DNA from: Aquimarina sp. MAR_2010_214
Lineage (GTDB): Bacteria; Bacteroidota; Bacteroidia; Flavobacteriales; Flavobacteriaceae
NCBI RefSeq assembly: GCF_002846555.1
Contig: NZ_PJMS01000001.1
Coordinates: 3,100,001 to 3,164,000 of the forward strand
Direction: 5' to 3'
DNA length: 64,000 nt
Shown here one piece after another: positions 1 to 7,939 of this stretch. Position numbers and translations under genes: made by a program. The notes beneath the pieces are model-generated. The model made no database searches. It saw only the letters and a list, made by a program, of their open reading frames with translations, and had not been told where the DNA came from. Positions within the stretch are counted from its first letter, which is position 1. Each line of letters starts with the position of its first letter.

Positions 1-43
1 TAATAAACTCTTGGACTTCTTTATGTAGCAGTAAAGGATTCAA

Positions 44-1132
44 TTAGAGATCTTTGGTAAGTGTTTTTACAATTTTATATTCCGAAAGAAATTCTTTGGC
101 AATTACTTTGATTGCAGTATAAAAAGGTACCGCAACGATAAGTCCTCCGATACCAAAAAGTAATCCAAAAATAAGAATGGCCAAAAAGATCTCTAAGGGA
201 TGAGATTTTACACTGTTTCCAAAAATTAAGGGCTGGTTTAAGAAATTATCAATTAATTGAATAATCAGATACCCAATCAAAATATAGGTGAGTTTAGGTA
301 AAATCACAGTTTGGAAATCATATCCTAAATTACTGGTGATTGCTAGTATAATCATAAATACACCACCAAATAAAGGACCAATATATGGAATGAGGTTACA
401 AATTGCTGCGATTAGAGCCACTGCAATGGCATTATGAACCCCAAATATCAATAGGAGTATGGTGTATAAGATAAAGAGAATAACTACCTGTAATAATAAA
501 CCAACAAAGTATCGTGAGAGTAAATCTTTAATTTTGGTAAATGCCCTCATAAACCTGCTTTCATCCTCTTTTTTGGCAAGTACTAATAAGCTATTTTCAA
601 GAAGAAGACTATCTTTCAATAAAAAGAAAGAAATAAAAAGCACAGAGAATAAACCAATTAAAACAGCTCCGAAACCACTTAAAAACGAATTAATGGCATT
701 AGGAATAATTTTTAAATCTAAAAATTGCATCAGATCGGTTTGCTTGATCAGTTCTACAAAATTTAGTCTTTCTACCTTAAAGTAGTTACTTACTTCCTGG
801 TTAAGTCTATTAAGATCATCCCCCAATTTATTGATGTCAATTTCACCAATTAGCTGTCCTTGTTCACTAATGATAGGAACAAACAACATGAAAATACTCA
901 TAAATAGCCCTATAACAATTAGTAATGTGGTGATTACTGCCAATGAGTTTTTAAATTTCAGTTTCTTTTTAAGAAACAACACTAATGGTCTACCCATTAA
1001 AGAAATTACAGAAGCAAAGGCAATGTATATAAGAACAGATTGTATTTTGTAGAGAAACCACAGCAATCCCAGAACACCGATAATAATAGTGACTGCTCTT
1101 AAGATTCCGTATGCAATTGTTTTTGAATTCAT
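44..1132 (-). CDS. AI-2E family transporter (PerM/TqsA-like permease)
   Basis: Multi-pass inner-membrane protein of 362 residues with about eight hydrophobic segments, in the size and layout of the AI-2E/PerM exporter family. Visible family features are the N-terminal pair of membrane helices, a soluble region around residues 100-150, and C-terminal helices with the segments LIAAICNLIPYIGPLFGG and LAILIFGLLFGIGGLIVAVP, which match the conserved family core. An in-frame TTG at 1162 would add ten residues, but the ATG at 1132 gives a conventional membrane-protein N-terminus, so I start there. Members are proposed to export autoinducer-2 or ions; the substrate cannot be read from sequence. It is a single gene, ending near the window edge. 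Confidence 0.85.
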   Translation of the reverse strand: MNSKTIAYGILRAVTIIIGVLGLLWFLYKIQSVLIYIAFASVISLMGRPLVLFLKKKLKFKNSLAVITTLLIVIGLFMSIFMLFVPIISEQGQLIGEIDINKLGDDLNRLNQEVSNYFKVERLNFVELIKQTDLMQFLDLKIIPNAINSFLSGFGAVLIGLFSVLFISFFLLKDSLLLENSLLVLAKKEDESRFMRAFTKIKDLLSRYFVGLLLQVVILFILYTILLLIFGVHNAIAVALIAAICNLIPYIGPLFGGVFMIILAITSNLGYDFQTVILPKLTYILIGYLIIQLIDNFLNQPLIFGNSVKSHPLEIFLAILIFGLLFGIGGLIVAVPFYTAIKVIAKEFLSEYKIVKTLTKDL

Positions 1133-1208
1133 ATTTGAAAATTTCAGGACACCAAAATCCAAAGTTACAAAGTTTTGATTTGTGTCTTTTTTTAATAAAC
1201 TCAGGGAC

Positions 1209-1727
1209 TTATTTTTTACTATTCATTTGTTTTGTGATTTCATATAAAGCAATCCCTGTTGCAGTTGCAACATTCATACTACTATTATTACCGTACATAT
1301 TAATATGTAAACTGTGTTTTGCTAATGCCAAAACTTCATTAGCTACTCCAAAATTTTCTTCACCGATCACGAGTACTATTTTTTCCTGGGAAGAAGGTTT
1401 ATATTCAGCAACAGGAATACTTGTATCAGTAATTTCTAATGCCAGAATGGTATACCCTTCAGATTTAAATTGCTGTAGGGTATCAATAATGTCTTCTGTT
1501 TGATGATGAGGTATCATCTCATGTGTAGCTCTTGCTGTACGTTGCATACGCTTGCTAATTACGGTAATATCCTTACCACAAAAATAGATTTGCTCTATGC
1601 CAAAACTATCTGCAATTCTAAATATACTTCCAATATTGGCAGGTGAATTCACCCGATCACATACAAGGGTTATCGGGAATTGATTTTTTAAAAACCGATT
1701 ATTATGGTGGTGTAATTGCTCAGACAT
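1209..1727 (-). CDS. TrmH/SpoU-family RNA 2'-O-methyltransferase
   Basis: This 172-residue SAM-dependent methyltransferase of the SPOUT (TrmH) class transfers a methyl group to a ribose 2'-OH in tRNA or rRNA. The three family motifs are in order: motif 1 around residues 28-43 (NSPANIGSIFRIADSFG), motif 2 around 120 (VLVIGEENFGV) and motif 3 near the end (MNVATATGIALYEI), which together form the knotted SAM site. It is short, lacking the N-terminal L30e-like domain of RlmB, so it is closer to TrmH/TrmL in size. It overlaps the upstream DUF4159 gene by one base, so the two are probably co-transcribed. The target nucleotide is not predictable. Confidence 0.85.
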   Translation of the reverse strand: MSEQLHHHNNRFLKNQFPITLVCDRVNSPANIGSIFRIADSFGIEQIYFCGKDITVISKRMQRTARATHEMIPHHQTEDIIDTLQQFKSEGYTILALEITDTSIPVAEYKPSSQEKIVLVIGEENFGVANEVLALAKHSLHINMYGNNSSMNVATATGIALYEITKQMNSKK

Positions 1728-2374
1728 TAATTTTCAAAAGCGTATTTAATAATATTAGCCCCCATTTTTAGTGCTTTGGTACGAACTTCTTCAGGATCGT
1801 TATGTACTTCAGGGTTTTCCCAGCCATCACCCAAGTCACTTTCGAAAGTGAATAATAGTATCAGGCGATTTTCGTGGATAATCCCAAATGCCTGTGGTTG
1901 TTTTCCATCATGCTCATGGACTTTGGGCAATCCTTGCGGGAAATTATATTTTGAAGAAAAGAGCGGATGCGTAACAGGTAATTCTACCAGCTCTTTATCA
2001 GGAAAAACTTTAATCAGTTCTTTTCTAATATATGGCTCCATGCCGTAATTATCATCAATATGTAAAAAACCACCGCTTAATAGATAATTTCTTAAATTTT
2101 TGGCATCTACATCTGTGAAAAACACATTACCATGCCCTGTCATATGAATATATGGATACTGAAATATATCAACACTCTCTGGTTTTACCGTTTTAGGCTT
2201 AGCAGGTATTGCAGTATTAATATTTTGATTACAAAATGTAATAAGATTAGGAAGAGCCGTAGGATTACTGTACCAATCACCACCTCCTTTATATTGTAAA
2301 ATAGCGATGTCCTGTCCATAAATTGATATGGTTACCAAAAAAAAGAAGATATATCCAGTAAGTTTTATCATCAT
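1727..2374 (-). CDS. DUF4159 domain-containing exported protein
   Basis: A 215-residue protein with an N-terminal signal peptide (residues 1-20, cleavage near IYGQ). The rest matches DUF4159, a glutamine-amidotransferase-like fold found in Bacteroidota and planctomycetes. Typical segments are YIHMTGHGNVFFTD, LLSGGFLHIDDNYG and the late YAFEN end. The family's biochemical role is unknown. The gene lies directly before, and overlaps by one base, the TrmH-like methyltransferase, and it is divergent from the DUF1223 gene at 2410 across a 35-bp gap, so both promoters must be packed into or beyond that gap. Confidence 0.8.
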   Translation of the reverse strand: MMIKLTGYIFFFLVTISIYGQDIAILQYKGGGDWYSNPTALPNLITFCNQNINTAIPAKPKTVKPESVDIFQYPYIHMTGHGNVFFTDVDAKNLRNYLLSGGFLHIDDNYGMEPYIRKELIKVFPDKELVELPVTHPLFSSKYNFPQGLPKVHEHDGKQPQAFGIIHENRLILLFTFESDLGDGWENPEVHNDPEEVRTKALKMGANIIKYAFEN

Positions 2375-2409
2375 ACTCGTCTAAAATAAAGCCTAAAAGT
2401 ACTAAAATT

Positions 2410-3141
2410 ATGCACATGTTACAGAAGCTTATGATGCTATTAACGCTTATTGTTTTGATACCTGTAAATGCTCAGGAAGGCAATAAATCAGCTATAGTAT
2501 TAGAATTGTTTACCTCACAAGGCTGTAGTAGCTGTCCACCGGCAGATGAATTACTTGAGAATATTAAGAAAAAACACAAAGATCAAAATGTAGTTGTGCT
2601 ATCCTATCATGTCGATTATTGGAATAGATTGGGATGGAAAGATCCATTTAGTACATCAATGTTTAGTGATTATCAAAAAAGTTATGCAGAACAATTTAAC
2701 AGCAGATCTATTTATACTCCGCAATTGGTGGTGAATGGAAGTGAGCATTTTACAGGGTCTGATCATTATAAAGCAGATATAGCTTTAAAAAAATATTCAA
2801 AAGCTAGTGCTAATTCTACTATTTTGATAAAAGATATACGACAAGAACCTTCTCATATTGTTTTTAATTATAAGGTAGATGGTGAGTCATTCAATACGAT
2901 TACATTGGCTTTGGTAGTTTCAGAGCGTATTACAAATATACCGAGAGGTGAAAACCGGGATAGGACATTAAAAAACACCAATATCGTAGCGAACCGTATG
3001 GTTCAAAAAGAAGAGTCAGGTAATATATCTATGACCATTCCTGATTGGATTTCAGAAAATGATGAATTATCTATAATCGCATATACACAAGATAAAACTT
3101 TAAAAATGACAGGAGCTACAAAATTGACTCTTCTTAAATGA
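2410..3141 (+). CDS. DUF1223 thioredoxin-like secreted protein
   Basis: A 243-residue exported protein: a signal peptide covers residues 1-21 (cleavage after PVNA), followed by a thioredoxin-fold DUF1223 domain. The diagnostic segment is VLELFTSQGCSSCPPADELL, which holds a CxxC pair, and YSRHVDYW-like chemistry is seen as LSYHVDYWNRLGWKDPF. YTPQLVVNG corresponds to the cis-proline loop of thioredoxin folds. The CxxC suggests a periplasmic redox role, but no substrate is known for the family. The upstream gap to the divergent DUF4159 gene is only 35 bp. An alternative ATG two codons in would change little. Confidence 0.85.
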   Translation: MHMLQKLMMLLTLIVLIPVNAQEGNKSAIVLELFTSQGCSSCPPADELLENIKKKHKDQNVVVLSYHVDYWNRLGWKDPFSTSMFSDYQKSYAEQFNSRSIYTPQLVVNGSEHFTGSDHYKADIALKKYSKASANSTILIKDIRQEPSHIVFNYKVDGESFNTITLALVVSERITNIPRGENRDRTLKNTNIVANRMVQKEESGNISMTIPDWISENDELSIIAYTQDKTLKMTGATKLTLLK

Positions 3142-3216
3142 TTTCTGGTATATAGCATATTTATAACCTTTTACAGTTTTGCGCTATAGATTCTGTGCTA
3201 TTCAAAATCATTATAG

Positions 3217-3224
3217 TAACTTTG
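3217..3224 (+). promoter_or_regulatory. Bacteroidota -7 box (TAACTTTG) before a DinB gene
   Basis: TAACTTTG fits the Bacteroidota sigma-ABfr -7 consensus TAnnTTTG exactly and lies 57 bp before the DinB-like gene start at 3282. I see no strong -33 TTG at the ideal distance, so this is a candidate only. Confidence 0.4.
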
Positions 3225-3281
3225 AATGAATGCGTTTTAATCTTTACTTTAAGTAAAAATTTAACATTGACCAATGAAGTT

Positions 3282-3776
3282 ATGGAAATAAAGGATATAG
3301 ATGGTTTTCTTGGGTATTATGCTAGGATAAAAGACCGTACAAGGAGGTTATTTGAATATATTCCAACCGAAAACATAGAATGGACAACGGGTAAAGGAAA
3401 ATTTACTATTGGTGATATCATACGACACCTGGCACTTACAGAAAGGTTGATGTATGTCGAAAATGTTCAACTAAGACCTAGTTTATATACAGGTTGCGGA
3501 GAAAGTTATGCAAAAGGATATCAAAAGACAATTAATTTGTATAATGAACTCCATCTCGAATCGGTAGAAATTCTTTCACAGCTTAAGCCCGAAGATTTAA
3601 TCGAAAAATGTGAAACACCAGGAGGCCACAAAATAACAATATGGAAATTATTAAGAGCTATGGTAGAGCATGAAATCCATCACAGAGGAGTATTATATAC
3701 ATACCTAGCACTATTAGAGATAAAGACTCCACCTATATTTGGATTAACCTCAGAAGAAGTAATACAAAAAAGATAA
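3282..3776 (+). CDS. DinB-fold protein
   Basis: A 164-residue four-helix-bundle protein of the DinB/YfiT superfamily. The expected metal-ligand histidines are visible: one in IRHLALTERLMY and two in VEHEIHHRGVLYTYLALL near the C-terminus. I start at the ATG at 3282; the frame is open for 29 more codons upstream, but that stretch contains the promoter-like TAACTTTG and a hydrophobic run with no family match. Members include thiol transferases and stress-induced proteins of unknown reaction. Only four bases separate it from the SigZ-like sigma factor gene, so an operon is likely. Confidence 0.8.
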   Translation: MEIKDIDGFLGYYARIKDRTRRLFEYIPTENIEWTTGKGKFTIGDIIRHLALTERLMYVENVQLRPSLYTGCGESYAKGYQKTINLYNELHLESVEILSQLKPEDLIEKCETPGGHKITIWKLLRAMVEHEIHHRGVLYTYLALLEIKTPPIFGLTSEEVIQKR

Positions 3777-3780
3777 CTGT

Positions 3781-4362
3781 ATGCAATTCGAGAGTATCTG
3801 GAAAGAGTATGAAAAACCGTTATTAAATTTCATTAAGACAAAAGTTAATGATGATAATATTGGAGAGGATATAGTACAGGAGGTAGGTATAAAGCTGCAT
3901 ACTGCCATACACAAAAACGAGAGCATCAATAATTACAAATCCTGGCTTTTTCAAGTAACAAGAAATACGATTGCAGATTATTACAGAAAAAATAAAATAC
4001 CAACCACAATTATAAAAGATCAACCAGAGGTTACTGAGACATCAATATCTAATGCTTGTGTGTGCGATTTGTCGGGTTTTGTTATTCAGAATTATCTTCC
4101 GAAGCAATATGCAGAAGCGCTCTATCTAAGTGATATTGAACAAAAACCTCAAAAAGAAATTGCCAAAATTTTAGACCTGAGTTTAACCGCTACTAAGTCA
4201 AGAATACAAAGAGGACGGAAAAAACTAAAAGAATTAGTGACCGATTGTATAGAAATATCATACAATACTAAAGGGCAGATAACAGGGTTTCTACTCAAAA
4301 ATGATTGCGAATTACCACCAGAGTTGATAACTGAGATGGGGAAAATAAATTTAATTGTATAA
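3781..4362 (+). CDS. sigZ: SigZ-like ECF RNA polymerase sigma factor
   Basis: A 193-residue ECF-type sigma factor. Region 2 is seen at residues 1-70 (FESIWKEYEKPLLNFIKTKV, DIVQEV, YKSWLFQVTRNTIADYYRK) and region 4 at 100-160 (LPKQYAEALYLSDIEQKPQKEIAKILDLSLTATKSRIQRGRKKLK). The clustered cysteines before region 4 (NACVCDLSG) and the C-terminal tail with GQITGFLLKNDC resemble Bacillus SigZ. No anti-sigma gene is adjacent. Instead it is flanked by DinB-fold genes, which could be targets or co-regulated partners (inference). It probably shares a transcript with the DinB gene four bases upstream. Confidence 0.8.
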   Translation: MQFESIWKEYEKPLLNFIKTKVNDDNIGEDIVQEVGIKLHTAIHKNESINNYKSWLFQVTRNTIADYYRKNKIPTTIIKDQPEVTETSISNACVCDLSGFVIQNYLPKQYAEALYLSDIEQKPQKEIAKILDLSLTATKSRIQRGRKKLKELVTDCIEISYNTKGQITGFLLKNDCELPPELITEMGKINLIV

Positions 4363-4411
4363 ACTTGCGTCTTTTTGTTCTATTTGCACGACTACAGGTT
4401 AAAATAGAATA

Positions 4412-5320
4412 ATGAAACAAAATAAAATCTTATCCATTTTAGCCGTTCCCGCTCTACTATTAATAACCGGTGTAATTGCATCCTTAACGATTAGTAAGAG
4501 TTGGAGTTTTGAAATATCGTCTTATATCGTCTTTCTTTTTACGGCAATTTATATTTTAATATTCGAAAAAATCATTCCTTTAAAAACCGATTGGAAAACT
4601 AAACAAGATAATCTGGCAATAGATGTAAAGCACTTTATATTTTCGACAGCATTATTTGATGCGTTAGGAAAAACAGTATCACTGTCTTTTGTTCTATATT
4701 GTCAACAAAATTTCTTTAAACCATCAGAAATATGGGATGACGTTCCTTTCATACTAACATTTGTGGTCGCAAATATAATAGGAGAATTTTTGCCTTATTT
4801 CTACCATAGAATGAGTCATATAGGAAATCGTAAATCAATACTAAGTTTGTTACTTTGGAAAATACATTCGATTCATCATTTACCAACTTCATTAAACTGG
4901 TTTAAAACCAACTGGATACATCCAATTAATATCTTTCTAAATACTGTCTTCAAAATGATACCACTTTTGCTTTTAGGATTTTCTGAAGAAATTATCTTTT
5001 TGGTAGGAGTTACACATGTAGTTATAGCATATATTTCTCATGCCAATATTAAAACCAAAACAGGTTTTTTGGATTATCTGATTGTAACTCCACAGATACA
5101 TCATTTTCATCATAGCAAATTATTACACGAGGCCAGAAACTTTGGAAATATTCTTCCCTATTGGGATTTGGCTTTCGGAACATATTATAATCGTGAAGGT
5201 GAAGCAGACGATGTAGGGATTATAGAAAATCATATGTCATATCCAAAACAGAAAAACTACCTGCAACAGTTATTATTTCCATTTAAGCGAGTTTTTAAGG
5301 AGTGTTGCCAAGTGAAATAA
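4412..5320 (+). CDS. Sterol desaturase/fatty acid hydroxylase family membrane protein
   Basis: A 302-residue integral membrane di-iron oxygenase-like protein. Three histidine clusters typical of the family are present: HRMSH (about residue 133), KIHSIHH (about 152) and IHHFHHSK (about 230). Together they supply the iron ligands. Hydrophobic helices surround them. Family members hydroxylate or desaturate lipids; here the substrate is unknown, with membrane lipids or carotenoids possible. The C-terminus is charged and cytosolic. It lies 49 bp after the sigma factor gene in the same direction. Confidence 0.85.
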   Translation: MKQNKILSILAVPALLLITGVIASLTISKSWSFEISSYIVFLFTAIYILIFEKIIPLKTDWKTKQDNLAIDVKHFIFSTALFDALGKTVSLSFVLYCQQNFFKPSEIWDDVPFILTFVVANIIGEFLPYFYHRMSHIGNRKSILSLLLWKIHSIHHLPTSLNWFKTNWIHPINIFLNTVFKMIPLLLLGFSEEIIFLVGVTHVVIAYISHANIKTKTGFLDYLIVTPQIHHFHHSKLLHEARNFGNILPYWDLAFGTYYNREGEADDVGIIENHMSYPKQKNYLQQLLFPFKRVFKECCQVK

Positions 5321-5392
5321 TGTTATCATTTAATTAAAAAAATAATGATTACATAAACATTTATGAATGTATATAAGTACAATTGCCTTTCG

Positions 5393-5400
5393 TAACTTTG
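5393..5400 (+). promoter_or_regulatory. Bacteroidota -7 box (TAACTTTG) before a DinB gene
   Basis: TAACTTTG matches TAnnTTTG and sits 37 bp before the ATG at 5438. The same octamer precedes the DinB gene at 3282, which suggests similar promoter use. The -33 element is not clear. Confidence 0.45.
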
Positions 5401-5437
5401 ATACGATAGTCTGATCATATACAATACGTACTCAAAA

Positions 5438-5896
5438 ATGGAAATACCTGATATAATACAGCAATTTAATCATCTACTGGAAAGAGGAACAGAACTTATG
5501 AAAAACAGTAGTGAAAATGAACTTAGGTTCAAACCTTTACCAGATAAATGGTCGAAAAAAGAGATTTTAGGCCATCTGATAGATTCTGGAATAAATAACC
5601 TGCAAAGATTTACAGAAATTCAATTTGAAAACAAACCCTACAAAATTCGAAAGTATAATCAAAATGAACTCGTTAATGCCAATCATTATAATGAAGCTAA
5701 TTCTGATGAAATATTAGGTTTTTGGTTAGCTATTAATGAGCGAATTAAGAAAATAATCGAATTGCAGGATGAGTATACTTTGGCTTATCAAATTGAAATT
5801 AGTGAAAGAGAAAAATCTGATTTAAAGTTTTTGATTGAAGATTATGTAAATCATATGGAACATCATTTAGATCAAATTGTAAAATCACATAATTAA
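5438..5896 (+). CDS. DinB-fold protein
   Basis: A 152-residue member of the DinB superfamily and the second of three in this neighbourhood. The helix-bundle pattern and ligand positions are visible: KWSKKEILGHLIDSGINNLQRF early, and the paired histidines in YVNHMEHHLDQI at the C-terminus. It is preceded by a good -7 box at 5393 and followed eight bases later by a small membrane protein gene. The reaction is unknown; the family includes metal-dependent thiol S-transferases and DNA-damage-induced proteins. Confidence 0.8.
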   Translation: MEIPDIIQQFNHLLERGTELMKNSSENELRFKPLPDKWSKKEILGHLIDSGINNLQRFTEIQFENKPYKIRKYNQNELVNANHYNEANSDEILGFWLAINERIKKIIELQDEYTLAYQIEISEREKSDLKFLIEDYVNHMEHHLDQIVKSHN

Positions 5897-5903
5897 TAAA
5901 AAA

Positions 5904-6383
5904 ATGGAATACTTTACATTGGCAAGGGTACTACACGTTCTAGCTGTAATTTTATGGATAGGCGGAGTGGCTATGGTAACGACCGTAATTATTCCTGCTA
6001 TTAAAAAGTTGAAATCAAAAGAAGACCAGATAAAAACTTTCGAACAGATTGAAGGTAAATTTGCCTTGCAAGCCAAAATCACAACATTAATCACAGGTAT
6101 AACGGGATTTTATATGCTGTATGTACTTGATGCATGGGATAGATATTTTGATTACAGGTTTTGGTGGATTCATGCTATGACTTTGGTTTGGGTGTTATTC
6201 TCACTGATTCTCTATGTTTTAGAACCACTTGTATTGCACAAGTTGTTTAAAAAATATGCAGAAGATAATCCCGCAAAAACGTTCAGATTTATGCATCGTA
6301 TGCATTGGATTTTACTTGTATTGAGTTTGATTACCACCGCAGGAGCAGTGGCAGGTAGTCATGGATGGTTTTTTCTGAAATAA
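5904..6383 (+). CDS. Small four-helix membrane protein (CopD/DUF2269-like)
   Basis: A 159-residue integral membrane protein with four predicted helices, near residues 8-30, 55-75, 85-110 and 135-155. The opening LARVLHVLAVILWIGGV, with a histidine and GG in the first helix, and the fourth-helix pattern MHRMHWILLVLSLITT recall CopD/DUF2269-type proteins, which may bind haem or copper through membrane histidines. The function is not established. It starts eight bases after the DinB gene and is probably in its operon. Confidence 0.65.
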   Translation: MEYFTLARVLHVLAVILWIGGVAMVTTVIIPAIKKLKSKEDQIKTFEQIEGKFALQAKITTLITGITGFYMLYVLDAWDRYFDYRFWWIHAMTLVWVLFSLILYVLEPLVLHKLFKKYAEDNPAKTFRFMHRMHWILLVLSLITTAGAVAGSHGWFFLK

Positions 6384-6441
6384 TACTTGTATTTACTCTA
6401 TTTGAGTAAACAACATAAATTAATCTTTGATATACAAGAAG

Positions 6442-6936
6442 ATGAGTTTAAAAATTAAAAAATATTTCAAAAATTGCTTTTTACTTTTGATTCCGATTTT
6501 TTTATGGAATATCATTTTTGTTGATGCTCTTCCTAAAAGTTATAGTCCCGAAATATTTTGGAAAGATATACCTAAAACATTAAACTACAGCGAAAATATT
6601 TTAAGAATCATTGTGCTGACAATACCTGCAATAATGATATTTTCATTGAAGACAAGAGTGCAAAAGATTGGATTTGTTATATATCTAATTGGTATTATAT
6701 TGTACTTTCTTTCATGGATTTGTATGATCGCTTATCCTCTATCTAATTGGAGCCAAAGTATGATTGGGTTTGTCTCCCCGGCATGTACAACTATAATTTG
6801 GTTTGTAGGAATTGGATTGATAGGAAATAAAACTTTTTTTAGAATTTTGAATCTATCGGTAATTTATATCTTAATTGCTTTAATTTTTGTAGGACTTCAT
6901 TCTTTACATGCTTATATAGTTTATCAAAGATTATAA
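6442..6936 (+). CDS. Hypothetical membrane protein
   Basis: A 164-residue protein with about five hydrophobic helices. I do not recognise a family. The ATG at 6442 is preferred to the in-frame TTG five codons upstream. The N-terminus is basic (MSLKIKKYFKN) and is followed by a helix at LLLIPIFLWNIIFV. Base composition matches the neighbours. It lies between small accessory genes that look like single-gene units. Confidence 0.6.
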   Translation: MSLKIKKYFKNCFLLLIPIFLWNIIFVDALPKSYSPEIFWKDIPKTLNYSENILRIIVLTIPAIMIFSLKTRVQKIGFVIYLIGIILYFLSWICMIAYPLSNWSQSMIGFVSPACTTIIWFVGIGLIGNKTFFRILNLSVIYILIALIFVGLHSLHAYIVYQRL

Positions 6937-6985
6937 GTTTTGAAAATTGAAAAAAAATAAACCAGTTCAATAAATCAAGAAAATA

Positions 6986-7357
6986 ATGAATACTAACGAC
7001 CAATTTTATTTTGATAAGAATGAGCCCAACAAAAGCTGTTTGTTGACTATGCGTGATATTATTTTTAATCAAGATAAAAATATTACCGAAACACGTAAAT
7101 ATGGGATGCCATGTTTTTGTTATAAAGGAAAAATGTTCTGTTACTTATGGGTCGATAAAAAAACTAATGAGCCTTATTTCCTTATGGTAGAAGGAAAACA
7201 TCTTGATCATCCCCAATTAGAAACAGGAGATCGCGCAAGAATGAAAATTTTTAGAATAGACCCAAATAATGACCTACCGATATCTACAATCAATTTAATT
7301 TTAAATCAGGCATTAGATTTATATAGAAATGGAATTATTTTAATTGCTAAGAAATAA
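6986..7357 (+). CDS. DUF1801 (YdhG-like) domain protein
   Basis: A 123-residue soluble protein matching the DUF1801 fold. The characteristic segment is ITETRKYGMPCFCYKGKMFCYLWVDK, corresponding to the family pattern of a G-P-F/Y-K core strand pair, followed by a ligand-pocket-like region ending in LNLYRNGI-type helices. Members are related to frataxin-like and iron-chaperone folds, but most have no known function. It is a stand-alone gene, 49 bp after the preceding hypothetical. Confidence 0.7.
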   Translation: MNTNDQFYFDKNEPNKSCLLTMRDIIFNQDKNITETRKYGMPCFCYKGKMFCYLWVDKKTNEPYFLMVEGKHLDHPQLETGDRARMKIFRIDPNNDLPISTINLILNQALDLYRNGIILIAKK

Positions 7358-7431
7358 TATCCAAAACCAACAAAAAGAATATAATCTAGAATTTGGATAA
7401 CATACAATTTATCCAAACAAATTTTAAAACA

Positions 7432-7917
7432 ATGAAGCAATATAGAGATCAAGGAGCAGTAGGCGCTTTGTTAGATGAATATGAAAAAGCGTTGACAGAA
7501 GTTCTTACTGTTTTGTCCGACGTTAGTAACCATAAATTGATTGCTATTGTGGATGATAAAACCAAAGATCCGGACTGTAGGTCAATACAGACTATTTTGA
7601 CCCATATGATAAGAGCTGGATATTGTTATGTTATTGAAATAAGAAAATCATTAGGAGAACAAATCGATTTTGTAAAACGTAAACCATTGAGTAGTGTAAA
7701 AGAATATCAAACAGGATTACAGGAATTGTTTATTTATAATGAACAATTGTTTAAGGATTACCCTGATTTATATCTTGAAGAAAAGGATCCCGATAAGAAA
7801 ATAACAGTAGCATGGGGACAGCAGTATAATGTTGAACAGTTGTTAGAACACGCTATTGTCCATATTTTAAGACACAGAAGACAAATCGAAAGGTTTTTGA
7901 TAAAGCTAAGAACTTAA
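7432..7917 (+). CDS. DinB-fold protein
   Basis: A 161-residue DinB-superfamily protein, the third within 4.7 kb. Visible features are TILTHMIRAGYCYVIEIRKSL, with the first histidine ligand, and LLEHAIVHILRHRRQIERFL with the C-terminal ligand pair. I start at the ATG at 7432, which opens MKQYRDQGAVGALLDEYEKAL, the usual first helix; an upstream in-frame TTG adds 13 residues without family support. It is convergent with the phytase-like gene at 7940. Confidence 0.75.
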   Translation: MKQYRDQGAVGALLDEYEKALTEVLTVLSDVSNHKLIAIVDDKTKDPDCRSIQTILTHMIRAGYCYVIEIRKSLGEQIDFVKRKPLSSVKEYQTGLQELFIYNEQLFKDYPDLYLEEKDPDKKITVAWGQQYNVEQLLEHAIVHILRHRRQIERFLIKLRT

Positions 7918-7918
7918 C

Positions 7919-7939
7919 TGGTATTAAACAGGAATACCA
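7919..7939. terminator. Hairpin between convergent genes
   Basis: A seven-base-pair perfect stem (TGGTATT / AATACCA) lies in the 22-bp gap between the convergent genes ending at 7917 and 7940. There is no clear T-tract on either side, so its terminator role is weakly supported. Confidence 0.35.
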
